Assembly: GCA_900542035.1 (NCBI GenBank)
Contig: UQMJ01000011.1
Location: 6,701-70,700, forward strand
DNA from: an uncultured Clostridium sp.
GTDB lineage: Bacteria; Bacillota; Clostridia; Lachnospirales; Lachnospiraceae
Reading direction: 5' to 3'
DNA: 64,000 nucleotides
Below, piece by piece: positions 54,090-63,101 of this stretch; the stretch's first letter is position 1; every line of letters begins with the position of its first letter. The notes under the pieces were generated by a model. That model saw nothing but the letters and a program-made list of their open reading frames with translations. It was not told the origin of the DNA and made no database searches. The position numbers were made by a program, and so were the translations under genes.

Positions 54090-54608
54090 ATGGCAAAAGT
54101 TGGAATTGTAATGGGAAGTGACTCAGATATGCCGGTTATGGCAAAAGCGGCAGAGGTATTAGAAGAGTTGGGCGTAGAGTTTGAAATGACGATTATTTCT
54201 GCCCACAGAGAGCCGGACGTATTTTTTGAATATGCAAAATCAGCAGAGAGCAAAGGCTTTCAGGTTATTATTGCAGGAGCAGGAAAGGCAGCCCATCTTC
54301 CAGGTATGTGCGCCGCTATTTTCCCTATGCCGGTAATTGGAATCCCGATGAAGACTTCTGATCTGGGCGGCGTAGATTCTTTATATTCCATCGTTCAGAT
54401 GCCGTCTGGCATTCCGGTGGCAACCGTCGCAATCAATGGCGGCGCCAATGCCGGTATTCTGGCAGCAAAGATTCTGGCAACTTCCGACGCAGCGCTGCTT
54501 GGCAGACTGAAAGAGTATTCTGCAAAGTTAAAAAGCGATGTAGAAAAGAAGGCGGAAAAACTGGATGAAATCGGATATAAAGAGTATCTGGCACAGATGA
54601 AGAAGTAA
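54090..54608 (+). CDS. purE: 5-(carboxyamino)imidazole ribonucleotide mutase
   Basis: Enzyme of 172 residues in purine synthesis. GSDSDMPVM near residue 9, SAHREPD near 39 with the catalytic His, and AGAGKAAHLPGMCA near 66 are visible. ATG 54090 follows AAAAGGAGGA. PurK is not in this cluster, so whether it works as mutase (with PurK elsewhere) or with CO2 directly cannot be told. Confidence 0.95.
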   Translation: MAKVGIVMGSDSDMPVMAKAAEVLEELGVEFEMTIISAHREPDVFFEYAKSAESKGFQVIIAGAGKAAHLPGMCAAIFPMPVIGIPMKTSDLGGVDSLYSIVQMPSGIPVATVAINGGANAGILAAKILATSDAALLGRLKEYSAKLKSDVEKKAEKLDEIGYKEYLAQMKK

Positions 54609-54664
54609 TAAAGTAATGAAAACAGAACCGTCAATCGTATCAGGAATTTACAATGGAGGAAGTT

Positions 54665-55696
54665 ATGGATTACAAGAAATCTGGAGTTGATATTGAGGCA
54701 GGATACAAATCAGTAGAATTAATGAAAAAATTTGTTCAGGGAACCATGCGTCCAGAAGTATTAGGCGGACTGGGCGGATTTTCCGGCGCGTTTTCTTTAA
54801 ATTCTTTTAAAGATATGGAAGAGCCGACCTTATTATCCGGAACAGACGGCGTGGGAACCAAATTAAAACTGGCTTTTCTTATGGATAAGCATGATACTGT
54901 CGGAATCGACTGCGTGGCAATGTGCGTCAACGATGTAGCCTGCGCAGGCGGTGAGCCGTTATTCTTCCTGGACTATATTGCCTGCGGCAAAAATTATCCG
55001 GAAAAAATTGCAACCATCGTAAGCGGCGTAGCGGACGGATGCAAGCAGTCAGGAGCGGCGTTAATCGGCGGCGAGACTGCAGAAATGCCTGGCTTCTATC
55101 CGGAAGACGAGTACGATCTGGCTGGATTTGCAGTGGGAATTGTCGATAAGAAAGACTTAATTACCGGCGAAAACCTGGCTGCCGGAGACGTTCTCATCGG
55201 TATGGCATCTACCGGCGTCCACAGCAACGGCTTTTCATTAGTCCGTAAAGTATTTGAAAAGGAACTGACGAAAGAGGGATTAAATACTTACTATGACGAG
55301 CTTGGCAAAACCCTTGGCGAAGCTCTGATTGCTCCGACCCGTATCTATGTAAAAGCTCTGAAACACGTAAAAGAAGCAGGCGTAAAGGTAAAGGCCTGCA
55401 GCCACATTACCGGCGGCGGTTTCTATGAGAACGTTCCCCGTATGTTAAAAGACGGCACCAGAGCGGTAATCAAGAAAGACAGCTATCCAGTTCCTCCTAT
55501 CTTTAAGATGCTGGCAGAAAAAGGCCAGATTGAAGAGCAGATGATGTACAACACCTATAACATGGGCATCGGCATGATTGTAGCGGTTGATCCAGCAGAT
55601 GTGGAGACCGCTATGGAAGCCATGAGAAAAGCCGGAGATACTCCTTATGTAATCGGTTCTATTGAGGCAGGAGAAAAGGGAGTGACATTATGCTGA
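54665..55696 (+). CDS. purM: phosphoribosylformylglycinamidine cyclo-ligase
   Basis: AIR synthetase of 343 residues. LLSGTDGVGTKLKLA near residue 57, ALIGGETAEMPGFY near 134 and ITGGGFYENVPRML near 248 are family motifs. It follows AATGGAGG. Its end overlaps purN by seven bases. Confidence 0.96.
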   Translation: MDYKKSGVDIEAGYKSVELMKKFVQGTMRPEVLGGLGGFSGAFSLNSFKDMEEPTLLSGTDGVGTKLKLAFLMDKHDTVGIDCVAMCVNDVACAGGEPLFFLDYIACGKNYPEKIATIVSGVADGCKQSGAALIGGETAEMPGFYPEDEYDLAGFAVGIVDKKDLITGENLAAGDVLIGMASTGVHSNGFSLVRKVFEKELTKEGLNTYYDELGKTLGEALIAPTRIYVKALKHVKEAGVKVKACSHITGGGFYENVPRMLKDGTRAVIKKDSYPVPPIFKMLAEKGQIEEQMMYNTYNMGIGMIVAVDPADVETAMEAMRKAGDTPYVIGSIEAGEKGVTLC

Positions 55697-56277
55697 AAAT
55701 CGGCGTAATGGTGTCCGGAGGCGGCACCAACCTTCAGGCGATTATAGACGCCATTGAAACCGGAAAAATTACCAATACCGAAATTCGGGTTGTGCTCAGC
55801 AACAATCAGAACGCTTACGCATTAGAGCGGGCGAGAAAGGCCGGAATCGAGGCAGTATGCCTGTCTCCAAAAGATTTTCCGGACAGAGGGGCGTTTAATG
55901 AGGCTTTTCTGGAAAAAGTAGAGGAATACGACCTGGATCTGATTGTCCTGGCAGGATTTCTGGTAACTATTCCGGCCGCTATGATTGAAAAATACCGCAG
56001 CCGGATTATCAACATCCATCCGTCCCTGATTCCATCTTTCTGCGGAGTGGGGTATTACGGATTAAAGGTTCACGAAGCAGCTTTAAAGCGCGGGGTAAAG
56101 GTAACCGGCGCAACGGTTCACTATGTCGATGAAGGCGTGGATTCCGGCCCTATTATCCTTCAGAAAGCAGTAGAGGTCAAAGAAGGAGATACTCCTGAGA
56201 TCCTGCAGCGTCGGGTCATGGAAGAAGCAGAGTGGATCATTCTGCCCCAGGCTATCAACATGATTGCCAATCAGTAA
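55690..56277 (+). CDS. purN: phosphoribosylglycinamide formyltransferase
   Basis: GAR transformylase of 195 residues. VSGGGTNLQAIIDAI near residue 8 binds phosphate, IVLAGFLVTIP near 83 and IINIHPSLIPSFCG near 103 hold the Asn-His active pair, and VDEGVDSGPII near 141 the Asp. It is coupled to purM. Confidence 0.95.
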   Translation: MLKIGVMVSGGGTNLQAIIDAIETGKITNTEIRVVLSNNQNAYALERARKAGIEAVCLSPKDFPDRGAFNEAFLEKVEEYDLDLIVLAGFLVTIPAAMIEKYRSRIINIHPSLIPSFCGVGYYGLKVHEAALKRGVKVTGATVHYVDEGVDSGPIILQKAVEVKEGDTPEILQRRVMEEAEWIILPQAINMIANQ

Positions 56278-56300
56278 ACAGTCCATAAGGAGAGTTCATT

Positions 56301-57584
56301 ATGAAGGTATTAATCGTAGGAAGCGGCGGACGGGAACACGCCATTGCATGGAAAGTAGCCCAGAGTCCGAAGGTAGATAAAATTTATTGCGCTCCTGGAA
56401 ATGCCGGCATTGCAGAATTTGCCGAATGCGTGTCCATTGGCGCTATGGAGTTTGAAAAGCTGGCAGCCTTTGCCAAAGAAAAAGAAATCGACCTGACGGT
56501 TATCGGGATGGACGATCCGTTGGTTGGCGGCATTGTAGACGTATTTGAAGCAGAGGGCTTAAGAGTGTTCGGCCCGAGAAAAAATGCGGCGATTCTGGAA
56601 GGCTCCAAGGCGTTTTCTAAGGATTTAATGAAAAAGTACAACATTCCCACAGCAGCATACGAGACGTTTAACAGTCCAGAAGACGCTCTTGCATACCTGG
56701 AAACTGCCGATATGCCAATCGTGTTAAAGGCAGACGGCCTGGCGCTTGGAAAAGGCGTGCTAATCTGCAATACCAGAGAAGAGGCAAAAGAGGGCGTTAA
56801 AACCTTAATGTTAGATAAGCAGTTTGGATCTGCAGGCGACCGGATTGTGGTAGAAGAGTTTATGACTGGCCGCGAGGTGTCCGTTCTGTCTTTTGTAGAC
56901 GGAACTACCATCAAAATTATGACTTCTGCCCAGGATCATAAGAGAGCGGGAGACGGAGATACCGGATTAAATACAGGCGGTATGGGAACCTTCTCTCCAA
57001 GCCCCTTCTATACAGCAGAAATCGACGCATTCTGCAAAGAACACATTTACCAGAAGACCGTAGATGCCATGAAGGCAGAAGGAAGAACCTTTCAGGGAAT
57101 TATTTTCTTTGGCCTGATGCTGACGGAAAAAGGCCCGAAGGTTCTGGAATACAATGCCAGATTTGGCGATCCGGAGACCCAGGTAGTTCTTCCGCGCATG
57201 AAAAACGATATTGTGGAAGTCTTTGAAGCCTGTGTAGACGGCACGCTTGATCAGATTGACCTGGAATTTGAAGACAATGCGGCAGTCTGCGTGGTGCTGG
57301 CTTCTGAGGGGTATCCGGTAAAATATGAAAAGGGCTTTGAAGTAAAAGGCCTGGAAACCTTCAAAGAGAAAGACGGCTACTATGTGTTCCATGCAGGAAC
57401 CAGATTTGACGAAAACGGCCGTCTGGTAACAAACGGCGGCAGAGTGTTAGGCGTTACCGCCACTGGCAGAGACTTAAAAGAAGCCAGAAAAAATGCCTAT
57501 GAAGCAACCAACTGGATTGATTTTTCCAATAAGTATATGCGCCATGACATCGGCAAGGCCATCGATGCGGTTGGAGAAAAGTAG
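56301..57584 (+). CDS. purD: phosphoribosylamine-glycine ligase
   Basis: GARS enzyme of 427 residues with an ATP-grasp fold. GSGGREHAIAWK near residue 6, VLKADGLALGKGV near 140, GGMGTFSPSPFY near 225 and EYNARFGDPETQVVLPR near 280 are visible. It is the last gene of purE-purM-purN-purD. A repeat array begins 13 bases after its stop. Confidence 0.96.
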   Translation: MKVLIVGSGGREHAIAWKVAQSPKVDKIYCAPGNAGIAEFAECVSIGAMEFEKLAAFAKEKEIDLTVIGMDDPLVGGIVDVFEAEGLRVFGPRKNAAILEGSKAFSKDLMKKYNIPTAAYETFNSPEDALAYLETADMPIVLKADGLALGKGVLICNTREEAKEGVKTLMLDKQFGSAGDRIVVEEFMTGREVSVLSFVDGTTIKIMTSAQDHKRAGDGDTGLNTGGMGTFSPSPFYTAEIDAFCKEHIYQKTVDAMKAEGRTFQGIIFFGLMLTEKGPKVLEYNARFGDPETQVVLPRMKNDIVEVFEACVDGTLDQIDLEFEDNAAVCVVLASEGYPVKYEKGFEVKGLETFKEKDGYYVFHAGTRFDENGRLVTNGGRVLGVTATGRDLKEARKNAYEATNWIDFSNKYMRHDIGKAIDAVGEK

Positions 57585-57596
57585 GAGTTGGTGTTC

Positions 57597-58187
57597 GGTC
57601 CTATTTCAATCGGAAACAGGGATATTTTTCGGAAACAGAAAATTTGAAAAAAGGCAGTTTTAAGGAAACTTTTCCTATTTCAATCGGAAACAATGCAGCG
57701 AAAAACTCAGGGCCGTAATTCCCATTATATCGGAAATAAAGAGCAAAAACACATATGTCATAACAAATCGGAAAAGACCATGGACAGTCGGAAAACCCTG
57801 ACTGGCTGTGGTCTTTCTCTTTTCTACAGCAAAAAAATATATTGTGCCGCAGCAGGTACGAAAAATGGGAAAAGTGTTTTTAGACAGCCGCTTGTTTCTT
57901 TTCTAATAGGAAAAGTCGAAAATTCAGAAAACGCCTGTTTCCTTTTGAAATGGAAATGCGATTTTTTCAAAAAATGCGTCTTATTTCCGTTTGAAATGGG
58001 AAAAGGACGAAAATTGGCATTTTTGAAAAATTTCCCATTGTATCAGAAACAAGGGTGTAAAATTTCGAAATATTTTCCTATTGCAATGGAAACAGGAGGC
58101 CGAAATCGAAAAAACTCAATTCCCATTATACCGGAAACAAAAGGGTAAAATTGCGATTTTCGGATTCCTATTGTATCGGAAACAGGG
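57597..58187 (+). repeat. degenerate inverted-repeat array, period about 45 bp
   Basis: About 22-base units of the form TTTCC-ATTGTATC-GGAAACA recur. Well-preserved copies start at 57597, 57671, 57718, 57895, 57938, 57984, 58031, 58074, 58119 and 58164; weaker copies lie near 57755, 57777 and 57850. The last seven are spaced by 43, 46, 47, 43, 45 and 45 bases. Each copy is itself an imperfect hairpin (TTTCC with GGAAA). The spaces between copies also share motifs such as CGAAAAT and TAAAATT. Open frames here only translate the repeat and are not called genes. Confidence 0.8.
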
Positions 58188-58253
58188 AGTGCTTTTGCAA
58201 TCATATAGTCGTTTTCGAAAAATAAAAAATTTTCAACTTTTGAAAGCGGAAGT

Positions 58254-58398
58254 ATCTAAAAGAACAATTTATAAGGAAAATAGAAGACCATGCGGAAAAC
58301 ATTATGAAGGATGGCATTTTGACGGATTTACGGAAGAAGAGATCCGAAAGACAGTCATGCCCATGGGCGAGTTGACGGATGCAATAAAAAGAAGTTAA
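58254..58398 (+). pseudogene. C-terminal remnant of an unrecognised protein
   Basis: Next to the repeat array a frame ends with HYEGWHFDGFTEEEIRKTVM and then GELTDAIKRS. This looks like a real protein end rather than repeat translation, but it has no start of its own. I do not recognise the family. Confidence 0.3.
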
Positions 58399-58423
58399 TA
58401 TAGCCTGAAAGGCAGCTGGAGAG

Positions 58424-58537
58424 ATGCAAGAACTTTACCACTGCAGGCATTCGGATGCTGATGTATCGGAACTGGTACAAAGCCAGTACGAATGTTTCGT
58501 AAAATTTGTTACAGGGGAAAATAAGTGCAGATGTTGA
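58424..58537 (+). CDS. possible 37-residue Cys-containing peptide
   Basis: A short frame beginning MQELYHCRHSDADVSELV and ending NKCRC follows TGGAGAG. It may be a small protein or a gene remnant; there is no family evidence. Confidence 0.25.
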   Translation: MQELYHCRHSDADVSELVQSQYECFVKFVTGENKCRC

Positions 58538-58622
58538 AACAGTTTAATTCTTTTTTGCACCTGTCGGTTGCATGACTTTTATCCTGCTTATTGATAAAAT
58601 AGAGGTACTTGAAAGGAGCATG

Positions 58623-58724
58623 ATGAGTATAAATACCAAGAAAACTTTGTCAATTGGAATTTCCGACTTTTTCCTATTAAAATTGAAAACAACAGATTTA
58701 ACCAAAAAACTGATTACTGATTGA
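58623..58724 (+). pseudogene. N-terminal remnant of an AAA-ATPase-like gene
   Basis: A good ribosome site (AAAGGAG) precedes a 33-residue frame with KKTLSIGISDF near the start and a DLTKKLIT end. The pattern recalls the start of AAA-ATPase-like/PD-(D/E)XK proteins (LSIGIxDFxxL then DKTxLI). It stops at once, so it is a decayed copy. Low certainty. Confidence 0.35.
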
Positions 58725-58802
58725 ACTACAGGTTCATGGACGCCATGGGATGAATGGTGTATGATTAAAAGCATAAGGCACGAAAAAAGGAGGTAGGAAG
58801 TC

Positions 58803-59312
58803 ATGAAATATACATCGGCAGAAGCTGCAAAGCTGCTTCGAAAACTGAACGAAGAAGTGGAAAACCTGGAAGCACAGGAGGCGAAACGCCGTGAATTTAA
58901 TGCTGCAATCGGCGAGGATATCGAAACGGTACGGCCCGCATACGATTATGCAGATACTCAGAGAAAGCTGAAAGATCTGGAGAAAAAAATCCGCATGGTT
59001 AAGCATACGCTGAATTGTTTCAACTCCACTACGGAAGTACCAGGATTCGGCATGACCATTGATCAGCTTTTGGTTTATATTCCGCAGCTGAGTAGGAGAA
59101 AACAAAAACTGGCTATGATGAGTAGTTGCCTCCCAAAAGAACGGGCAAACGTATCTGGATTTGGAAGCCAGATTATCGACTACCGGTATGCCAATTATGA
59201 TATTGAAGCTGTAAAAGCTGATTATCAAAGCGTATCCGACGAGCTGGCAAAGGCTCAAACAGCGCTGGATCTGGTAAATACAACAATGGAAATGGAAATC
59301 GAGATCGATTGA
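58803..59312 (+). CDS. DIP1984-family protein
   Basis: Soluble protein of 169 residues built of long helices: KLLRKLNEEVENLEAQEAKR near residue 10 and RKLKDLEKKIRMVKHTLNCFN near 58, then a RRKQKLAMMSS segment. The NxFNxxTxVPGFGMT-like stretch fits the DIP1984/septicolysin-like family. Function unknown. AAAAAAGGAGG precedes the ATG. It is an isolated gene in the accessory region. Confidence 0.7.
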   Translation: MKYTSAEAAKLLRKLNEEVENLEAQEAKRREFNAAIGEDIETVRPAYDYADTQRKLKDLEKKIRMVKHTLNCFNSTTEVPGFGMTIDQLLVYIPQLSRRKQKLAMMSSCLPKERANVSGFGSQIIDYRYANYDIEAVKADYQSVSDELAKAQTALDLVNTTMEMEIEID

Positions 59313-59543
59313 TCTTTTTCCAGACGGGCGGAACTACTTATTGATGAAAGTAGTTAAGGTTTAATGTGAAAGTTTTCCGTTATTTTTCTTTGTTATCCTG
59401 TATTGGTTAAGGTTCAGAGTTTTGGATTGTAAAAGATATTTTAGCGAAAATTTCATTTTTCCGTCCGCGAAAGCTATTATCTGGAACTTATGGGTTCCGG
59501 ACGGCGGCAATGGCATGGTTTCAGGCCGCATTTGAGGAGAAAT

Positions 59544-59864
59544 ATGGAGTATCAGAATTATGTTAGACTTCGCAGTTGGGTTCCGTGGAGAAGAACCTAT
59601 TTTATTGTGGACACAGAAGACTATCTGGCAGACCAGCTTTTCATAGAAAAGAAAATACCCGTTTATTTTGGACGGGAATTCGTAAAAAAGGATTCACCTT
59701 ATGTGGTAATCGAAGTGAAACTTCGAAGGAAACAAGAAGCAGCCTTTTTGGAAGCGATGGAAAAACTGAAAAGAAAGATGCTGTTAATGGGACATACCGA
59801 TTATCCAGAACTCTGCATGAAAATTATGAGCTTGCAGGACAAGTTGGTTAATGTGAAAATGTAA
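59544..59864 (+). CDS. small protein of unknown function
   Basis: Basic protein of 106 residues, MEYQNYVRLRSWVPWRRTYFIVDTE at the start and a helical C-terminal half (RRKQEAAFLEAMEKLKRKM). ATG 59544 follows GAGGAG; the frame to 59490 has no site. An HTH gene follows after 92 bases. No family recognised. Confidence 0.6.
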   Translation: MEYQNYVRLRSWVPWRRTYFIVDTEDYLADQLFIEKKIPVYFGREFVKKDSPYVVIEVKLRRKQEAAFLEAMEKLKRKMLLMGHTDYPELCMKIMSLQDKLVNVKM

Positions 59865-59956
59865 GAAATTTGTCCTTAGCATTTTCCGAAATACTGTGCT
59901 ACAATACGGATATGTATAGTTGGATGGGAATCTTTTAGCTTTGAAAGGAGACCTAT

Positions 59957-60241
59957 ATGAGAGAAACAGTCTGTGTTGCGATCAAACAAAAGGAAACAGG
60001 AGAAAAGATTCGGAAGCTGATGGGGGAACATGGTTATTCCGTCAGGGACATCCAAGAGCTGATGGGATTTGAAAGTCCACGGGCAGTCTACAAATGGCTT
60101 GCCGGAGACAGCCTTCCCACTGTGGACAATCTTTTAATTCTGAGTCGGATCCTGCATACAAATATGGAAAAAATCCTCGTCTATGACGGGGATTTTCCTA
60201 TATATAGGCTTAGGAAAGAGCAGCTTGAGAAAATAGCTTGA
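59957..60241 (+). CDS. helix-turn-helix (XRE-type) protein
   Basis: Protein of 94 residues with an HTH domain at about 15-65 (IRKLMGEHGYSVRDIQELMGF, then ESPRAVYKWLAGDSLPTVDNLLILSRIL). It follows GAAAGGAGACC. This is the size and type of regulator found in small mobile elements, and it may control its neighbours. Confidence 0.85.
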   Translation: MRETVCVAIKQKETGEKIRKLMGEHGYSVRDIQELMGFESPRAVYKWLAGDSLPTVDNLLILSRILHTNMEKILVYDGDFPIYRLRKEQLEKIA

Positions 60242-60326
60242 ACCGCTCACGCCTGACTGGAATCAGATGGGGATTATTCTATTTGGGGTAATGAATCTGG
60301 AAAAGATAAAAGAAAATTACAGTAGC

Positions 60327-60474
60327 TTTTGCGGATTACCAGATTTGTAGCCAGGATGAATTGCGCCATTCGTGGCGGGAGCATCCCGCATTTTCCAGTG
60401 CAGCTTTAACAGTTTCTGCATAGTTTACAGTTTGCTCCTCAAAGATATGGATTGAGCCTACATGTCATTGATTC
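60327..60474 (-). pseudogene. C-terminal remnant, unrecognised accessory gene
   Basis: On the minus strand a frame reads HVGSIHIFEEQTVNYAETVK and continues ALENAGCSRHEWRNSSW to a stop. A stop lies immediately before it, so only the tail of a gene survives. The sequence has the character of a conserved C-terminus. Confidence 0.35.
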
Positions 60475-60476
60475 AG

Positions 60477-60600
60477 ATTTTTTCTAACTCCATCCTTACA
60501 TCTTCAGAAATAGTTTCGCCTATTTCTAAATGAGCTGAACAACGATTGAGCGAATCCAATATTTCATTTTTTGTGACATGATTTCTGAATACTCGCGGTC
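60477..60600 (-). pseudogene. gene remnant, unrecognised
   Basis: A minus-strand frame NHVTKNEILDSLNRCSAHLE continuing IGETISEDVRMELEKI ends in a stop and has no start codon after the preceding stop. It is adjacent to the previous remnant and may be from the same lost gene cluster. Confidence 0.3.
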
Positions 60601-60637
60601 ATCACTATGCAAGCAGCCATTACAAAGAGCTATTCAA

Positions 60638-60690
60638 ATTTAAAGGGAGGCCTTGCCAACGTCGTAGCGTTGAGCTGCCTCCCTTAATGA
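60638..60690 (+). repeat. large hairpin in decayed region
   Basis: GGGAGGC and GCCTCCC with an inner AACG/CGTT pair form a long stem at 60642-60684. The surrounding 60.6-60.86 kb shows no convincing gene; an 80-residue minus-strand frame there is low quality. Confidence 0.4.
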
Positions 60691-60863
60691 CTGATTTTTC
60701 CGTTGTCTGCCAACCGTCCGGCCCATTGTCCGACACCGTCTTTCGGATTTTGCGTGTCAGCCACACGAGCGGAATGTCCTCCACTTTCCTTCCCTTATTA
60801 TATGAAAAATCCTTGAAAAATACAAGATGGAAAATTTCCGCCTTTATTTCCAAACTTTTCAAT

Positions 60864-60899
60864 TAGGCTTGTTTCAAAAACGGAATAAGCCTATTTTTC
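60864..60899 (+). terminator. intrinsic terminator
   Basis: TAGGCTT and AAGCCTA pair with a short inner stem and run into TTTTT. It separates the decayed region from the lipoprotein gene. Confidence 0.65.
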
Positions 60900-61024
60900 T
60901 GCATATAGGTATATAATAGTGAAATTTATTTTTAAAATTTCATGAAGTATATTTTCAAAGGAATTGCGTCATGATAAACTCAAAATAACCAAGATGTAGT
61001 TTTATGTTACGAGGTGGTTTAATT

Positions 61025-62461
61025 ATGAAAAAATACATATTCATCATTTTATCAACTATGTGCATGTTATTATTCATAGGATGTGGACATAAAGAAAAAT
61101 ATGAAATTGGGATTTTAGTACCAGCTGGCAGTACAGAAGCATTTGTGTACTCAGATGAGGAAATCCGCCCAACTGGAAACAAAATTACCATATGGTCTGG
61201 TGCTGGTTTAGGAGATACAGAAGTTATATTAAAACCAGTTAATGAAAATGTGGAAACTGGTTATGCAGCAACCTATTTAACGCATAGTATGCCAGTTGAA
61301 TTTGATACACATAATGTAAAAGACGAGTGGTTTGTGATTGGTGTATCAGAACAAAATGACTCTGACAGGTTTCCGATTGCAGTATCAGTTGAAGTAGAAG
61401 GTGTTGAAGTTAGAACTGCAGATAAAGCAGAAGTAACATTCCAAGCAACCATTCTTGAAATTAAAGATACCTGCTATTTAGTAGAGCCAGTTGAAGGTAG
61501 TCAAGAATTAAAAAGTGCAGATAAAATCACTGTTCCAATAAAGAAGCTTGATCAATCTTTAGAACCAGAAGTTGGAGATGTTATTGAAATCAAATATAAC
61601 GGTAAAATTGCTGAAAGTTATCCAGCCCAGATAACAGAAGTTTATGATATCAAAGTTATGAAAGAAGCAGAGAAATGGGATTTAATTCCAATGGTTATGG
61701 TAAACGGCGAATTATATCTGGATACAGGTCATGAAAGTTCAGTGGAAGCTCGTTGTGAAATGATGGATGGAGAGATTACATCATCAGTAGATGGAAGTGA
61801 ACAGCCAACTGAAAATGATCAATCCAACTTTGGTACAGGTTTTGGATATCAATATGGTTCACAAGAAGGTCTAATTGAGATTTTTATGAATGACAAATGG
61901 TGGGGATTTGCAACTGAAAAAGTTTTAGCTAGTAGTCAAATGATAATAGAGCCAGAAACAACCGATGAAATCATTACATACAACGGAAAAGAATATAAAA
62001 AATCCGAATTGTGTAATGCTACATTAAAATGGTTAGAATTATCCAAAGAAGAAAAGATGTTATCATCCTATTTCCCACCAGAATTTGTGATAATTGATGA
62101 AAACTGGGGCATCACTTTAACGGCAGAAAACATTACTCCAACGGGGGCAACAATCAAATGTACGCAATCAAGCGGAAAACCTACAGGAGAATTACAAACA
62201 GGCAGCGGGTATATTGTAGAAAATTGGACGCAGGAAAATGGCTGGAAAGAAATGCCATATGTGATAGACGGTGAAATAGGCTGGACAGCTGAAGCATGGA
62301 TAATTCCAAAAGAGGATACAGTGGAATGGGAAGTCAACTGGGAATGGCTATATGGAGAACTTCCAACAGGAAAATATAGAATAGGTAAAGAGATTATGGA
62401 TTTCAGAGCCAGTGGTAATTATGACAAAGCAGTTTATTTTGCGCAGTTTAACATTCAATAA
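61025..62461 (+). CDS. lipoprotein with DUF3221-like and Ig-like (Big_8) domains
   Basis: Secreted lipoprotein of 478 residues. The signal peptide MKKYIFIILSTMCMLLFIGC ends in a lipobox cysteine near residue 20. A small OB-like domain near 140-215 (VTFQATILEIKDTCYLVEPV) resembles DUF3221. The C-terminal 115 residues (ITLTAENITPTGATIKCTQSSG, later WEVNWEWLYGELPTGKYRIGKEI) match bacterial Ig-like domain 8. The gene is markedly more AT-rich than the core genes, suggesting transfer. ATG 61025 follows ACGAGGTGG. Confidence 0.75.
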   Translation: MKKYIFIILSTMCMLLFIGCGHKEKYEIGILVPAGSTEAFVYSDEEIRPTGNKITIWSGAGLGDTEVILKPVNENVETGYAATYLTHSMPVEFDTHNVKDEWFVIGVSEQNDSDRFPIAVSVEVEGVEVRTADKAEVTFQATILEIKDTCYLVEPVEGSQELKSADKITVPIKKLDQSLEPEVGDVIEIKYNGKIAESYPAQITEVYDIKVMKEAEKWDLIPMVMVNGELYLDTGHESSVEARCEMMDGEITSSVDGSEQPTENDQSNFGTGFGYQYGSQEGLIEIFMNDKWWGFATEKVLASSQMIIEPETTDEIITYNGKEYKKSELCNATLKWLELSKEEKMLSSYFPPEFVIIDENWGITLTAENITPTGATIKCTQSSGKPTGELQTGSGYIVENWTQENGWKEMPYVIDGEIGWTAEAWIIPKEDTVEWEVNWEWLYGELPTGKYRIGKEIMDFRASGNYDKAVYFAQFNIQ

Positions 62462-62500
62462 GATTACATGATATTTTTTTATACGGAGGAGTGATACCTA

Positions 62501-63037
62501 TTGGCAAATTACAAAGATTTAAGCAGATTTATCAGCCTGATTTTACGGCACAAGCCGGAAGTAATCGGGCTCAGCCTGGACGAACACGGCTGGGCCAATG
62601 TAGATGAACTGCTTGCCGGTATCGGGCGAACCAGACCAATTACCATGGAAATCCTGGAGGAAATTGTCCGCACGGATGAGAAACAACGATACACATTTAA
62701 CGAGGATCATACCCGTATCAGAGCAAATCAGGGACACTCCATACAGGTGGATGTGGAACTGGAAGAAGCAAAGCCGCCGGAGTATCTGTTTCATGGTACT
62801 GGGAGAAAGTATGTGGAATCCATCGATCAGACGGGATTAATCCCAAAGAGCCGGCTGTATGTCCATTTGTCCAGAGATCAGGAGACGGCTACGAAAGTCG
62901 GGAAGCGCCATGGGGAGCCAGTTGTGTATAAGGTGGCAGCCAGAGCAATGGCAAGAGATGGACACAAATTCTGGAGATCGGCCAATGGAGTGTGGCTGAC
63001 GAAGCGCATACCACCGGAATATCTGGAAAAGGTGTAG
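62501..63037 (+). CDS. kptA: RNA 2'-phosphotransferase, Tpt1/KptA family
   Basis: Protein of 178 residues. In eukaryotes Tpt1 removes the splice-junction 2'-phosphate from tRNA using NAD+; bacterial members have no known natural substrate. SRFISLILRHKPEVIGLSLDEHGWANVDEL at the N-terminus is the family start with the Arg-His pair, HGT near residue 99 and VHLSRDQETATKVGKRHG near 120 form the NAD+ site. The TTG start follows CGGAGGAG. It lies 39 bases after the lipoprotein gene. Confidence 0.92.
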   Translation: MANYKDLSRFISLILRHKPEVIGLSLDEHGWANVDELLAGIGRTRPITMEILEEIVRTDEKQRYTFNEDHTRIRANQGHSIQVDVELEEAKPPEYLFHGTGRKYVESIDQTGLIPKSRLYVHLSRDQETATKVGKRHGEPVVYKVAARAMARDGHKFWRSANGVWLTKRIPPEYLEKV

Positions 63038-63066
63038 GGAAAAAATCGAAAGAAAAGGAAAAGTAT

Positions 63067-63101
63067 AAGAAGGATATGCAAAAGAGCAGTCCTTCTTTTT
63101 T
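63067..63101 (+). terminator. terminator of kptA
   Basis: AAGAAGGA and TCCTTCTT pair and are followed by Ts. The 63.1-63.38 kb gap that follows shows no gene. Confidence 0.7.

Noticed and set aside
57693..58148. 151-residue open frame on the + strand
   Set aside because: It translates the repeat units (SHYIGNK, FPIAMETG and similar) and has no ribosome site or family resemblance.
57597..58187. CRISPR array
   Set aside because: The repeats are only about 22 bases and diverge from copy to copy, the spaces share sequence, and no cas gene is near.
60620..60862. 80-residue open frame on the - strand
   Set aside because: It runs through a long hairpin and has no ribosome site; no domain is recognisable.
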